Below are positions 8,681-17,667 of a stretch of DNA of 52,397 nucleotides, piece after piece. A program made the translations under genes and the position numbers. Source of the DNA: Lachnospiraceae bacterium (GTDB taxonomy: Bacteria > Bacillota > Clostridia > Lachnospirales > Lachnospiraceae). The first letter of the stretch is position 1. Each line of letters opens with the position of its first letter. Location of the stretch: contig SVFJ01000015.1 of assembly GCA_015056925.1 (NCBI GenBank), positions 1 to 52,397 on the forward strand, in the 5' to 3' direction. A model generated the notes under the pieces. It was not told where the DNA came from. It did no database searches and saw nothing but the letters and a program-made list of their open reading frames with translations.

Positions 8681-9625
8681 TTACTCATTTTCTGTGGTTT
8701 TTCCATTTATTTCATCACGTATTACATATTGCGGCGAATTATTAATACTAATATAGATTCTTCCGACATACTCGCCTATCAGTCCCAACATAAGCATCAG
8801 CATTCCTCCAATAAACAAAATCACTGACATAAGGGAACTAAAACCTACCGGAACCGCCGGATTCACCAATTTTTTAATTACTGTATAAATCAAATATAAA
8901 AAACCTACTCCGGCGCAACAAGAACCTACCACAGTTGCCACTCTTAACGGCAAAATGGAAAAAGAAGTAAATCCGTTAAACCATAAACTCAAAAGTTTTT
9001 TCATTGTATAGCCTGAGGCGCCAATCTCACGACTCCTATGCTTAACCGGCACATTGATAATGTTCTTAGTTGCGCGTAAAACCAAACCAATCACATACGG
9101 ATAGCTGTTCTGATATGCCAACATACTTTCCACCACAAAACGCTTAACAGCAAAATAACTGGTTACATGCAAATCCTTTGGCTTACCCAACATCACTCTT
9201 GTCATCACATCATTCATCCAAGAGCCGAAATTACGGAACATACTGTGCTTTTTAATTTCATACTGTGCATATACCACATCACTTCCGTTTTCAATTCCTT
9301 CAAGCAGCTTTCCTACCTCATTTGCAGGTGTTTGTCCATCATCATCCAAGCATACTACTATGTCTCCATCCGCTTTTCTAAGTCCTGCCATCAACGCAGA
9401 ATGTTGTCCGAAATTCTTAGCAAAATCAATGCCCATTATATTATCATATTGCCTGCACAGCTTCCTAATCACTTCTAATGTGTTATCAGGAGAACAGTCA
9501 TTTACCAGGATGATATTGTATGCATACTTTCCTAGCTGCTGCATAGTATTTCGAATCTCATCAACAACCCCTTCCAAAGTCCGTTCACTTCTATAACACG
9601 GTATCACAAAACTAACCTTCTGCAT
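8681..9625 (-). CDS. GT2 glycosyltransferase with C-terminal membrane segments (GtrB/DPM1-like)
   Basis: A 314-residue enzyme with a GT-A catalytic domain opening VSFVIPCYRSE, a VNDCSPDNT segment near 41-49 and the metal-binding CLDDDGQTP near 92-100. Two hydrophobic helices are predicted near 230-255 and 262-290. This layout is that of enzymes that load a sugar onto undecaprenyl phosphate (GtrB, ArnC, CsbB) for later use on the outer face by GT-C enzymes, two of which are encoded nearby at 10233 and 15952. The sugar is not known. TAGGAG precedes the ATG closely. Confidence 0.82.
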   Translation of the reverse strand: MQKVSFVIPCYRSERTLEGVVDEIRNTMQQLGKYAYNIILVNDCSPDNTLEVIRKLCRQYDNIMGIDFAKNFGQHSALMAGLRKADGDIVVCLDDDGQTPANEVGKLLEGIENGSDVVYAQYEIKKHSMFRNFGSWMNDVMTRVMLGKPKDLHVTSYFAVKRFVVESMLAYQNSYPYVIGLVLRATKNIINVPVKHRSREIGASGYTMKKLLSLWFNGFTSFSILPLRVATVVGSCCAGVGFLYLIYTVIKKLVNPAVPVGFSSLMSVILFIGGMLMLMLGLIGEYVGRIYISINNSPQYVIRDEINGKTTENE

Positions 9626-9661
9626 ATTCTCCTACACCTTTCTATCGTCTGTATCTAACCC

Positions 9662-10204
9662 CTATACTTCATCATGAAGGATTCCATAGAAAATCAAATC
9701 CTCATATTTACCATCCAGAAACAATTCCTTCCTAAAATATGCTTCCTGCCGATAACCGGCACTCTCATGCATTTTACAGCTTGCCGTATTGTAAGCAAGC
9801 ACTCTTGCCGACAGTTTATGAAGTCCCAATGTTTCAAACGCATATCGAATCATCAGCTTAGCCGCCTCTGTTCCAATCCCTCTTCCAAAGGCCTCCTCTT
9901 CGCCAAGAAATATTCCTTCCTCTGCTTTGGAATGCTCCTCTTCTATGTTCTGAATATACACAACTCCCAACGGCTTGTCCGTCTGTTTATCACAAACAAT
10001 GAACTGAATTACCCTTCCGGTCGCTACCTTTTGTTCCATCCAACCTATATGCTCTTCCCTGCTAATCGGCTTGCGGTAAATAAAATTCCGAACAACTTTT
10101 TCATCATTTCTCCACTTTACCACCAAATCTGTATCTTCCATTGTAATTGGTCGCAGATAAATCTTCTCACCAACCACCCTTACATCTTTCTTTGTCGGTT
10201 CCAT
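9662..10204 (-). CDS. GNAT family N-acetyltransferase (RimJ/RimL-like)
   Basis: A 180-residue GCN5-related acetyltransferase. EKIYLRPITMEDTDLVVKW near the N-terminus, GIFLGEEEAFGRGIGTEAAKL (acetyl-CoA pyrophosphate loop, near 97-117) and LAYNTASCKMHESAGY near the C-terminus fit the family. In this setting it is more likely to acetylate a sugar amine than a ribosomal protein; the WecE-type transaminase at 12041 makes a 4-amino-sugar nucleotide and E. coli WecD, which acetylates the WecE product, is also a GNAT. That pairing is inference, since the sequence resembles RimL-type proteins more than WecD. Confidence 0.75.
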   Translation of the reverse strand: MEPTKKDVRVVGEKIYLRPITMEDTDLVVKWRNDEKVVRNFIYRKPISREEHIGWMEQKVATGRVIQFIVCDKQTDKPLGVVYIQNIEEEHSKAEEGIFLGEEEAFGRGIGTEAAKLMIRYAFETLGLHKLSARVLAYNTASCKMHESAGYRQEAYFRKELFLDGKYEDLIFYGILHDEV

Positions 10205-10232
10205 CTCTATAACAATACCTTTCTGCCATCTG

Positions 10233-12044
10233 CTAATTGATGGTTCTTAAATCATATACATAAAATGCTTCCTCTACATCCGCATATATTGTGTCAATAA
10301 CTTCAATTTCTATTTCATAACCTTTTTCTGTGTAATATTCTCTCAGCCAACTAATATCCTTATCGCATGCTGCCACAAAAAAAACATTATCCTCTTCCAA
10401 AAGAAATGCCCTCTCCAAATTTTCAATTCCTGATTTCTCAAGTTTCTCATACATTAGCGGACTCTTTGCTACCCAGCCTCCACAAACATCAAAATTTCGA
10501 TACGAGTTATCCACCTCTTTAAATATTTTCTCCGAATAAATGTCTCCCTGATAGGATGTGGAAGAATATACATCCACCGAATAATAGTTTTCCTGATGCT
10601 CTTTGCAATATGAAATCAAAGCCTCCCAACGCTGATTCGCTTCTATCCTTCTCATATATTCTTGCCCGGTTTGTTCCACAGTAATCACAAAAGTCATGAC
10701 ACCGCAAAATCCCAAAAGCAGAACAGTGCCCATCTGTTTCATATATATATACCCATGTTGTGCACGCTCTTTCATAACCGCTGTTGCACTCTGTACACGA
10801 ACTTCCTGAACAATCCACCCAATTAACACCATTAGTTCAGCGCATTCCAACGGTGTGGTTATTCTCTCAGGTATTCTTTCCGCCATGAATAAATACATCC
10901 ACAGAATACTTCTAACACCAAACAATAACAATATCTTCCAATAGCAGCCACTCTTTTTTCTTAAAAAGGCTAAAAGGAAATACAACACATATGCTGCTAT
11001 TATCAAATACGGTACTTGCTTTAATAAGTATTCTTTATATAGCCACACAGCTTGCTTAGGAGCATTCTTAAATACCATTCCTGCTATCCAATACAGATTC
11101 TCTCCCTGCTTTGCCTGCTCTGTTTGATACTCTGCCAGATTTTGCATCAACTCAGTATTGATTTCTTCATCTAAAGAAAAATTGTAATTCTGCAATAAGG
11201 TATACGACTCCTGAGACAAGCCTGCCTCCTCAAAAAACTCCTGATGCTCCTCATAAGACGGTATCCCATAAAAATCATATAAATCCGTCCTTGCATCAAA
11301 AAAATCACGAAAATCCTCCCACTCTGCAGAACTATATGCACATACATCTATCGTATAGCATAATACCATTCCGACTAAAGCAACCACAATCAGTGAAATA
11401 TACTTCTTTACATTCTCCATAGTAAAAATCTTTTCTTCACTCAGCCACCTAACCAAACCTGCCAGTAAAAGAAACGGAAAAAGCATGATACATAATTCCG
11501 TCCTAATACAAAAAGCACACCACACCAGCACAACTGCCACTGCATTCTGCTTCAACCCTGCAATCCAATTCTCTTCTTCCTCTCCTACTATATACCAAAA
11601 AATTGCTGCAGCCATGCACAATCCACTGGTTACGCTATATTGCACATATACAAAATTGCGAAACAACATTGCCGCTGCTACAACCGCTTCAACGATAAGC
11701 ATCCCCGCCTGAAGCTTTTTACTTTTGACAAGCCCTGTAAGACGCCATGCAATTACTACTAACGCACCAAATTGACACAAGTACAAAAACAAGCCATACC
11801 AGGGAACTCCGGGAATGGCTGTATAAAGTACCGCAATCAGGTAACTGAGTGGATATAACATCTGTATACTGTATCCACTCGGTGTTCCTGTGTAGGTACC
11901 GGATATAATATCTTTCATCACTGTATCATCATTCAAATCATAATAAGTATCAAAACATACTGCCAGGCCTATCATTAATAGCAGCGTAAATACCATCACA
12001 CTCCCAATACGAAAAAGCCCTTGACGATTCTCTTTCCCTGTCAT
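10233..12044 (-). CDS. Polytopic membrane protein, GT-C glycosyltransferase-like
   Basis: About 603 residues with some ten membrane helices and a soluble C-terminal domain of about 140 residues. The first outer loop carries FDTYYDLNDDTVMKD, an acidic motif in the position of the catalytic aspartates of GT-C enzymes that use lipid-phosphate sugars. No closer family was recognised. The start at 12044 overlaps the stop of the transaminase gene as ATGA, indicating translational coupling; the frame extends further upstream only through a TTG at 12077. It may add a sugar delivered as undecaprenyl-phosphate-sugar by the GT2 at 8681. Confidence 0.65.
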   Translation of the reverse strand: MTGKENRQGLFRIGSVMVFTLLLMIGLAVCFDTYYDLNDDTVMKDIISGTYTGTPSGYSIQMLYPLSYLIAVLYTAIPGVPWYGLFLYLCQFGALVVIAWRLTGLVKSKKLQAGMLIVEAVVAAAMLFRNFVYVQYSVTSGLCMAAAIFWYIVGEEEENWIAGLKQNAVAVVLVWCAFCIRTELCIMLFPFLLLAGLVRWLSEEKIFTMENVKKYISLIVVALVGMVLCYTIDVCAYSSAEWEDFRDFFDARTDLYDFYGIPSYEEHQEFFEEAGLSQESYTLLQNYNFSLDEEINTELMQNLAEYQTEQAKQGENLYWIAGMVFKNAPKQAVWLYKEYLLKQVPYLIIAAYVLYFLLAFLRKKSGCYWKILLLFGVRSILWMYLFMAERIPERITTPLECAELMVLIGWIVQEVRVQSATAVMKERAQHGYIYMKQMGTVLLLGFCGVMTFVITVEQTGQEYMRRIEANQRWEALISYCKEHQENYYSVDVYSSTSYQGDIYSEKIFKEVDNSYRNFDVCGGWVAKSPLMYEKLEKSGIENLERAFLLEEDNVFFVAACDKDISWLREYYTEKGYEIEIEVIDTIYADVEEAFYVYDLRTIN

Positions 12045-13171
12045 ACACGATAAAATTCCTTTACCTTCTCTATGCAATATGCCGCTTCCTCTTCCTTCAA
12101 GGTATAATACATCGGCAATCTAAACAATCTCTCACTCTCTGTTGTCGTATACTTATCCTCTCCATGGAAACGTCCAAACTTCAATCCTGCTGGTGCCGAA
12201 TGAAGCGGAACATAATGAAATACCGATAAGACTCCGTTCTCCTTAAGATAGTCAATCAATGCAGTTCTTTCTTCCAAATTCTTAGCCTTTGCATAGTACA
12301 TGTGTCCATTATGCACACACTCCTTTGGAACAAACGGCAGCTCTAAAAGACCTCTCTCCTGCAATGGCTTCAATCCTTCATGATACTGCTGCCATCTGTC
12401 AAGTCTTGCCTTTGTAATCTCCTCTGCAAGCTCTAGTTGTGCCCACAAATAAGCTGCATTCATATCGCTCGGAAGATAAGAAGAACCATAACTCATCCAT
12501 CTGTACTTATCTACCTGCCCTCTGTAATACTTCGAACGGTCCGTTCCCTTTTCACGGAAAATCTCAGCATCTTCTATATACTGTTCGTCCTGTATTAGCA
12601 AAGCGCCGCCTTCTCCCATACTAAAATTCTTAGTCTCATGGAAAGAATAGCATCCAAAATCTCCGATTGCACCAAGCGGTCTGCCTTTATAGGTAGCAAG
12701 CATCCCCTGTGCTGCATCCTCTATTACAAAAAGCTTATGCTTTCTGGCAATCTCCATAATCTTATCCATCTCACAAGCCACTCCTGCATAATGTACAGGA
12801 GCAATCGCTTTTGTTCTATCCGTAACCGCTGCCTCTATTAAATTCTCATCTATATTCATAGTATCCGGTCTGATATCCACAAACACTACCTTTGCACCGC
12901 GTAAAACAAAGGCATCTGCTGTCGATACAAAGGTATAGGAAGGCATAATAACCTCATCCCCCGGCTGTATACCCGCCAAAAGTGCCGACATCTCCAAAGC
13001 ATGCGTACACGAAGTTGTTAACAGACACTTCTTTGTCCCGGTCTTCTCCTCCAGCCATTCACTGCACTGCTTTGTAAAAGAACCGTCTCCACAAATCTTC
13101 TGATTCTGTACTGCCTGCATTACATATTCCATTTCTTTTCCCGTAAAGGGAGGTACATTGAAATTAATCAT
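12041..13171 (-). CDS. wecE: dTDP-4-amino-4,6-dideoxygalactose transaminase (WecE/RffA)
   Basis: A PLP-dependent aminotransferase of 376 residues that converts dTDP-4-keto-6-deoxy-D-glucose to dTDP-4-amino-4,6-dideoxy-D-galactose (Fuc4N). Very close agreement with remembered E. coli WecE includes ICGDGSFTK, GDEVIMPSYTFVSTA, PVHYAGVACEMD, FVIEDAAQG and YSFHETKN, whose Lys is the PLP lysine. The frame continues upstream to 13213, but that ATG has no ribosome site at a usable distance, while the ATG at 13171 gives the family's usual N-terminus (MINFNVPP) with a weak GAG 6 bases upstream. RmlA and RmlB, needed for its substrate, are not in the window. Confidence 0.88.
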   Translation of the reverse strand: MINFNVPPFTGKEMEYVMQAVQNQKICGDGSFTKQCSEWLEEKTGTKKCLLTTSCTHALEMSALLAGIQPGDEVIMPSYTFVSTADAFVLRGAKVVFVDIRPDTMNIDENLIEAAVTDRTKAIAPVHYAGVACEMDKIMEIARKHKLFVIEDAAQGMLATYKGRPLGAIGDFGCYSFHETKNFSMGEGGALLIQDEQYIEDAEIFREKGTDRSKYYRGQVDKYRWMSYGSSYLPSDMNAAYLWAQLELAEEITKARLDRWQQYHEGLKPLQERGLLELPFVPKECVHNGHMYYAKAKNLEERTALIDYLKENGVLSVFHYVPLHSAPAGLKFGRFHGEDKYTTTESERLFRLPMYYTLKEEEAAYCIEKVKEFYRV

Positions 13172-13282
13172 ACTTATCTCACATTCCATCTTTATCTTAC
13201 TTTTATTTGCCATTAACGTAACTGATTAACTATAATCTCCTACCTTATCTTATACTTTTTTTGCTATTTTTACAATGCTTAT

Positions 13283-14335
13283 CTACTCATTATAATATTT
13301 TTTGATATGAACAGACTCTATCTCTGTCACAATCCGGCGCATCTGTTCCACCCAATCTGTATAATTCTCATTTGTCAGCAGATGCTCCTGTCCCTTCCAC
13401 TGCTCCACCATCCAAGCATTGATTTTCTCCGAAAAGTGAATATTATCCATATAATAATTCAAATCCAGTATAATACTTTCTTCTGCCTGATAGTAACGAA
13501 TCTGCACATTTTTATACTGTGAAAGACGTCTTGCCGACTCCCCCAACGCATAAAAAGACTGCTCCAGTTCTCCATTCAAATATAAATTATCCCACCATAA
13601 CATGGAATACGGCGGATACATAATATAAAATTCTGTCTCCGGATGTCCGATAATCTGTTCTTCAATCAAAGAAATATTATCATCAATCAATGCTTTTATA
13701 TCTTCTTCGAACTTCTCTTCCTGTTTTTCCCTTGGTCTATTATATCTGTTAACCGTATCTGCTGCTGAAAATGTCTTATATTGTCCCCAATTATAAGACA
13801 TCCCTTCATCATAATCACCTATGAAAGACATAGCTGCCATATATGGAATATGCTCAAATATAACGGCCTTATTCCAAACATACTTCACATCATCAAGGGG
13901 ATTTTCATTATACAGGTATAAAGGCATGTTCTCCGCTAACATCGTAGGCTCTGTATCCGCACACAACGCAAACAAATCAAGACTATAAAAGACATTACTA
14001 ATTTCATGACTTTCATATGCCCTTTCCAAATAATAAATCAAATCTGCCGTAGTCCCGGACTCTTTAATTCCCTTAATTGTTTTACATCCAAATGCTTCAT
14101 CAAACCATCGGTTATTAAAGTTCTCAGCCACAGAAGACCCTAACAAAATACTGTCATAAGCAAAATGGTCTATAGTTCCGACGCACTGATACTCTGCCTT
14201 TGTCACCACTGCCTTTAACGGACTAATGGGTGCGTGATAATGAAAAAAAGGGTCAATCACAATGACAAGCAAAGCTGCCAAGGCAAGCAGTATTGATACT
14301 TGTATCAAAAAATGTTTTATGAACTTTTTCTCCAT
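13283..14335 (-). CDS. Membrane-anchored SGNH-hydrolase-like partner of MBOAT
   Basis: A 350-residue protein with one N-terminal membrane anchor (about 8-28), then an extracytoplasmic domain. SILLGSSVAENF near 62-72 resembles SGNH block I and YMDNIHFSEK near 298-307 gives the Asp-x-x-His of block V. Proteins with this layout (DltD, AlgJ/AlgX types) work with MBOAT proteins to move acyl groups onto surface polymers. The MBOAT gene is directly upstream at 14430, supporting the pairing. The acceptor could be the polysaccharide encoded here (inference). GTGGAG precedes the ATG. Confidence 0.7.
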   Translation of the reverse strand: MEKKFIKHFLIQVSILLALAALLVIVIDPFFHYHAPISPLKAVVTKAEYQCVGTIDHFAYDSILLGSSVAENFNNRWFDEAFGCKTIKGIKESGTTADLIYYLERAYESHEISNVFYSLDLFALCADTEPTMLAENMPLYLYNENPLDDVKYVWNKAVIFEHIPYMAAMSFIGDYDEGMSYNWGQYKTFSAADTVNRYNRPREKQEEKFEEDIKALIDDNISLIEEQIIGHPETEFYIMYPPYSMLWWDNLYLNGELEQSFYALGESARRLSQYKNVQIRYYQAEESIILDLNYYMDNIHFSEKINAWMVEQWKGQEHLLTNENYTDWVEQMRRIVTEIESVHIKKYYNE

Positions 14336-14353
14336 GCTATCTCCACTTTAAAT

Positions 14354-14383
14354 ATTATAATTTTAAATATAGACTCTATTCAA
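14354..14383 (-). promoter_or_regulatory. Candidate promoter before the SGNH-like gene
   Basis: On the minus strand TTGAAT (14378-14383) and TATAAT (14354-14359) are 18 bases apart in an AT-rich 94-base gap. The start of transcription would fall only about 12 bases before the ATG, so the leader is very short. A small hairpin (arms 14383-14389 and 14394-14400) abuts it. Confidence 0.4.
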
Positions 14384-14429
14384 AGCTGAATACTCAGCTT
14401 GTTTTGTCCATTCGCTCAGTTCTGAACAT

Positions 14430-15938
14430 CTAAAAATTAAAATACAAAAACGTACTTACACCGGACAATGAAAGCACCGACCACACAAAAAGAATCGTCA
14501 ATTTCCAAGAAAAACCAACTGTAAGCTTTCTTGTCGCCAATCGCTCTCTGGTGGTCTTTCCCGCAATCAGCCACACGCCAATAAAAAGCAACACCACAAG
14601 AGCCGTCAGATTCACATACGAAAGTACACTCGTCACTGTCATAGTTAAAATCTTATTTACCATATACAGCTCCGGTAGCTCCAGACAATCCGCCACAATA
14701 AATATTCTTTCAGTATCTCTCATCCATGTCAACTGCTTCATGTACTGAATCCCATCTGCCATGGAATCACTTCGAAAGAACACAAAAGCAATACACACAA
14801 ATAAAAAAGTAACCAACTGTGCAGCCCTTCTATATACCACACGAAGCACACGCTTCCCTCTTCCTTCGCCCGCTAAGAGTCTCAGGCTAAAACCCGCCTG
14901 CAAACCATTTAACGATACTGCTACACCGTGCAGCACCCCCCAAAAAACAAAGGTCCAATTCGCACCATGCCAAAGCCCGCTTAATCCAAACACTGCCATG
15001 GTATTGATAACTGTTCTGAATCTGCCTTTTCTGCTGCCGCCTAACGGAATATATACATATGTGGTAAAAAACCTTCCTAAAGTCATATGCCAGCGTTTCC
15101 AAAACTCCTTCACACTCGCAGACCGAAATGGTGCATTAAAGTTATCCGGAATTTCTACTCCAAACATCTTACCAATACCCACTGCCATATCACAATATCC
15201 ACTAAAATCAAAATACAGTTCTATCGTATAAGACAATGCAATCACCCATGCTGATAACGTGTCCAGGCCTGTGATATGCGTAAATCCATACTCAACTACA
15301 GGTGCCAAATTGTCCGCAAGCAATACTTTTTTTGCCAAACCAAAGGTAAACCACGCAATACCATATGCAAAATTACTGATATCAAAGCGTCTCCTGCTCT
15401 TATCCTGAAATTGCGGTATCAGCTCTTTATGCAACACAATAGGTCCTGCTATCAGCTGCGGAAAGAATGTCACAAAGCATAAATAATCCAACAGTTCATA
15501 ATGCTCTGAATTTCCCTTACAACGGTCTATTACAAAAGACAACTGTTGAAAAGTAAAAAAACTGATTCCCAAAGGCAAAAGTATATGTTTCAAATTAAAA
15601 TCAGTCTGTAGTATTGCATTCATATTTTCAACAAAGAAATCGTAATATTTAAAATATCCCAATACACCAAGATTAAGCACACAGCCTGCCACCAACATCA
15701 TTTTACGAAATGCCAACGAGTTTCTCTTGTATACGGCCAAACTAATACCATAATTCAAAGCACAACTCAATAAAATAACTGCCAGATACGAAATATTAAA
15801 ATAAGCATAGAACCACAAAGACATTCCTATCAAAAACATCTGTGCCAGCTTATATTTTTCTTTATTGTTCAACAAATACCATCCGCCTAATGCCAATGGC
15901 AAAAACAAAAAGATAAAGATATAAGAATTAAAAAGCAT
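14430..15938 (-). CDS. MBOAT family membrane-bound O-acyltransferase (AlgI/DltB-like)
   Basis: A 502-residue protein with about 11-13 membrane helices. LPLGISFFTFQQLSFVID (near 121-138), FPQLIAGPI (159-167), FDFSGYCDMAVG (243-254), FWKRWHMTLGRF (279-290) and GLSGLWHGANWTFVFWG (318-334) are hallmark AlgI/DltB segments; His 324 in LWHG is the expected catalytic histidine. It would draw an acyl group from a cytoplasmic donor across the membrane and pass it to a surface glycan, with the SGNH-like protein at 13283. AAGGAGTAAGGAG precedes the ATG and the gene follows the GT-C-like gene by 13 bases. Confidence 0.9.
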   Translation of the reverse strand: MLFNSYIFIFLFLPLALGGWYLLNNKEKYKLAQMFLIGMSLWFYAYFNISYLAVILLSCALNYGISLAVYKRNSLAFRKMMLVAGCVLNLGVLGYFKYYDFFVENMNAILQTDFNLKHILLPLGISFFTFQQLSFVIDRCKGNSEHYELLDYLCFVTFFPQLIAGPIVLHKELIPQFQDKSRRRFDISNFAYGIAWFTFGLAKKVLLADNLAPVVEYGFTHITGLDTLSAWVIALSYTIELYFDFSGYCDMAVGIGKMFGVEIPDNFNAPFRSASVKEFWKRWHMTLGRFFTTYVYIPLGGSRKGRFRTVINTMAVFGLSGLWHGANWTFVFWGVLHGVAVSLNGLQAGFSLRLLAGEGRGKRVLRVVYRRAAQLVTFLFVCIAFVFFRSDSMADGIQYMKQLTWMRDTERIFIVADCLELPELYMVNKILTMTVTSVLSYVNLTALVVLLFIGVWLIAGKTTRERLATRKLTVGFSWKLTILFVWSVLSLSGVSTFLYFNF

Positions 15939-15951
15939 CTCCTTACTCCTT

Positions 15952-17667
15952 TTAGGACTCTATCACAAACACTTCATATGCATCATTCTGAAAGCCTCTT
16001 ACATAGCCATGAGCTTCCATATACTTTCTAATTGCTATCAGCTTAACATCCAAAGTTTCCTCCGGTTCTTCGACTACTTTCGTAGACATAATTACTACAG
16101 GCGCCTCACCCTTAAGCTCAATATATCCTGCCAAACCATTCAAATCCGTCTCCAATCGTTCCGGCTCCTTAGAATCCAAATCGCCCCATGTAGTAAATAT
16201 CGCCGGCTCCATATCAAAAATATAAGAAATGGCGGGGATATCTCCATAGAGAATGACTCTCTCTTCTAATAAGTTGTTTTCCAAAAGATATCCACCTAAC
16301 TCATCCAATGCCTGAATTTTATCCACAGTGCCATAAAGTCCCTTTGTGGATGGCGCAGCTGTAATCTGCGCTTCTATGCGCTTTTCTCCGTCCGGTAACA
16401 CATCGTGGAACACAAATACCCAACCATATAAAATGCTCTGCACACTTACTCCTGCAATCAGATAAATCACTGTTGCTTTCAGTGCAAACTTACTTTGATG
16501 CCTTTGACAGAACTTCCACAACATACATATTCCTACAGGCGCAACAATAAAAAGATTATTGATAATCGGATATGTACCATTATTACTGCCAAGCGGTGTT
16601 ACCCATATCACTACCAGAAGCATAACTGCCCATAGTTTTTCTTCTCCGGTACTTCTTGCAGACATAACAAAATATACACACAGCAAAATAACAGCCAGCA
16701 GAAAAACCACTGCCCATTTATACATACTGAAATTGTCACGATAGTCCAATCCGAACATACCTCTGCCATAACAAAATCTTAACAATACAGCAAATCCCAA
16801 TATATATAATGCCCTTTTAGATTTCTCAAAACGTCCCTTAAAAAAAGAAAACAGTATAAATCCCAGCACCATATAAACGGCAATAACTAAGAGCCATGCA
16901 CCATACTGCACATAGTCCTCTATCATAGCAGTTATCATAGATGTAGGTTTATAGTCCGTTGCCTGCTCTGTCATTCCAAATAATGAGTTAATCATATTAG
17001 GATATGCTTCTATGCCATATCGGATACTTATCCACAAAAGCCCCGGAACAAGACCTAAGCAATACCCAAGAATACACCAACCGGTCTGCTTTAACACATT
17101 TTTCTTACAAAACCATGCATAATACCAGACAGGAATAATCAGAGCCATATAAGTAACATTAGGCATCCTCACAAGTACACATGCCCCCAGCAACACTCCT
17201 GCTGCCACCAAGCACCATACCTTCTCCTCCACCAACGCCCTATACAGCAGCAAAACTGCCAGGGACATCAATAAATATCCCATATACTGATACAAATTGG
17301 TAGATGGCGCCCAGCAAAGGGACAACGCAACCAATTCACCCAAGAATATCAGATATTTATTCGAAAAACGCTTTATCAAAAAACGATAACTAACTGCTGC
17401 AACAATTCCTATCATAAGAAGCGTATAGAAATTCATACCTACCCAGGTATCCCCAAAAGGAAGATGCATCAACAAAGCACCTAACGCATTTGCAAGGTAA
17501 GTAGCTATTTTCCACACCTCATCCATAACCTCTGCAAAGCGGTAATTTCCAAGTGAATAGCCTCCATCCATTAAATCCAATCCTGTATTCACTTTTCTCA
17601 GAGGAAATAACAATAGAATAAGTGTTAAAAAATCCTCTATTGCAATCTTATTTTTCTTTGTTGGCAT
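15952..17667 (-). CDS. Polytopic membrane protein, GT-C glycosyltransferase-like
   Basis: A 571-residue protein with about 11-12 membrane helices and a C-terminal soluble part of about 120 residues. The first outer loop contains NTGLDLMDGGYSLGNYRF, with aspartates where GT-C enzymes have their catalytic residue. The general pattern suggests a lipid-phosphate-sugar-dependent glycosyltransferase, but no specific family was recognised. It overlaps the end of the acyltransferase gene by 20 bases, so it is very likely co-transcribed and possibly coupled. It and the protein at 10233 could both decorate the polymer on the outer face. Confidence 0.65.
   Translation of the reverse strand: MPTKKNKIAIEDFLTLILLLFPLRKVNTGLDLMDGGYSLGNYRFAEVMDEVWKIATYLANALGALLMHLPFGDTWVGMNFYTLLMIGIVAAVSYRFLIKRFSNKYLIFLGELVALSLCWAPSTNLYQYMGYLLMSLAVLLLYRALVEEKVWCLVAAGVLLGACVLVRMPNVTYMALIIPVWYYAWFCKKNVLKQTGWCILGYCLGLVPGLLWISIRYGIEAYPNMINSLFGMTEQATDYKPTSMITAMIEDYVQYGAWLLVIAVYMVLGFILFSFFKGRFEKSKRALYILGFAVLLRFCYGRGMFGLDYRDNFSMYKWAVVFLLAVILLCVYFVMSARSTGEEKLWAVMLLVVIWVTPLGSNNGTYPIINNLFIVAPVGICMLWKFCQRHQSKFALKATVIYLIAGVSVQSILYGWVFVFHDVLPDGEKRIEAQITAAPSTKGLYGTVDKIQALDELGGYLLENNLLEERVILYGDIPAISYIFDMEPAIFTTWGDLDSKEPERLETDLNGLAGYIELKGEAPVVIMSTKVVEEPEETLDVKLIAIRKYMEAHGYVRGFQNDAYEVFVIES

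Noticed and set aside
14383-14400. Small hairpin after the MBOAT gene as a terminator
   Set aside because: A 7-bp stem with no proper T-run; kept only as a note in the promoter entry.
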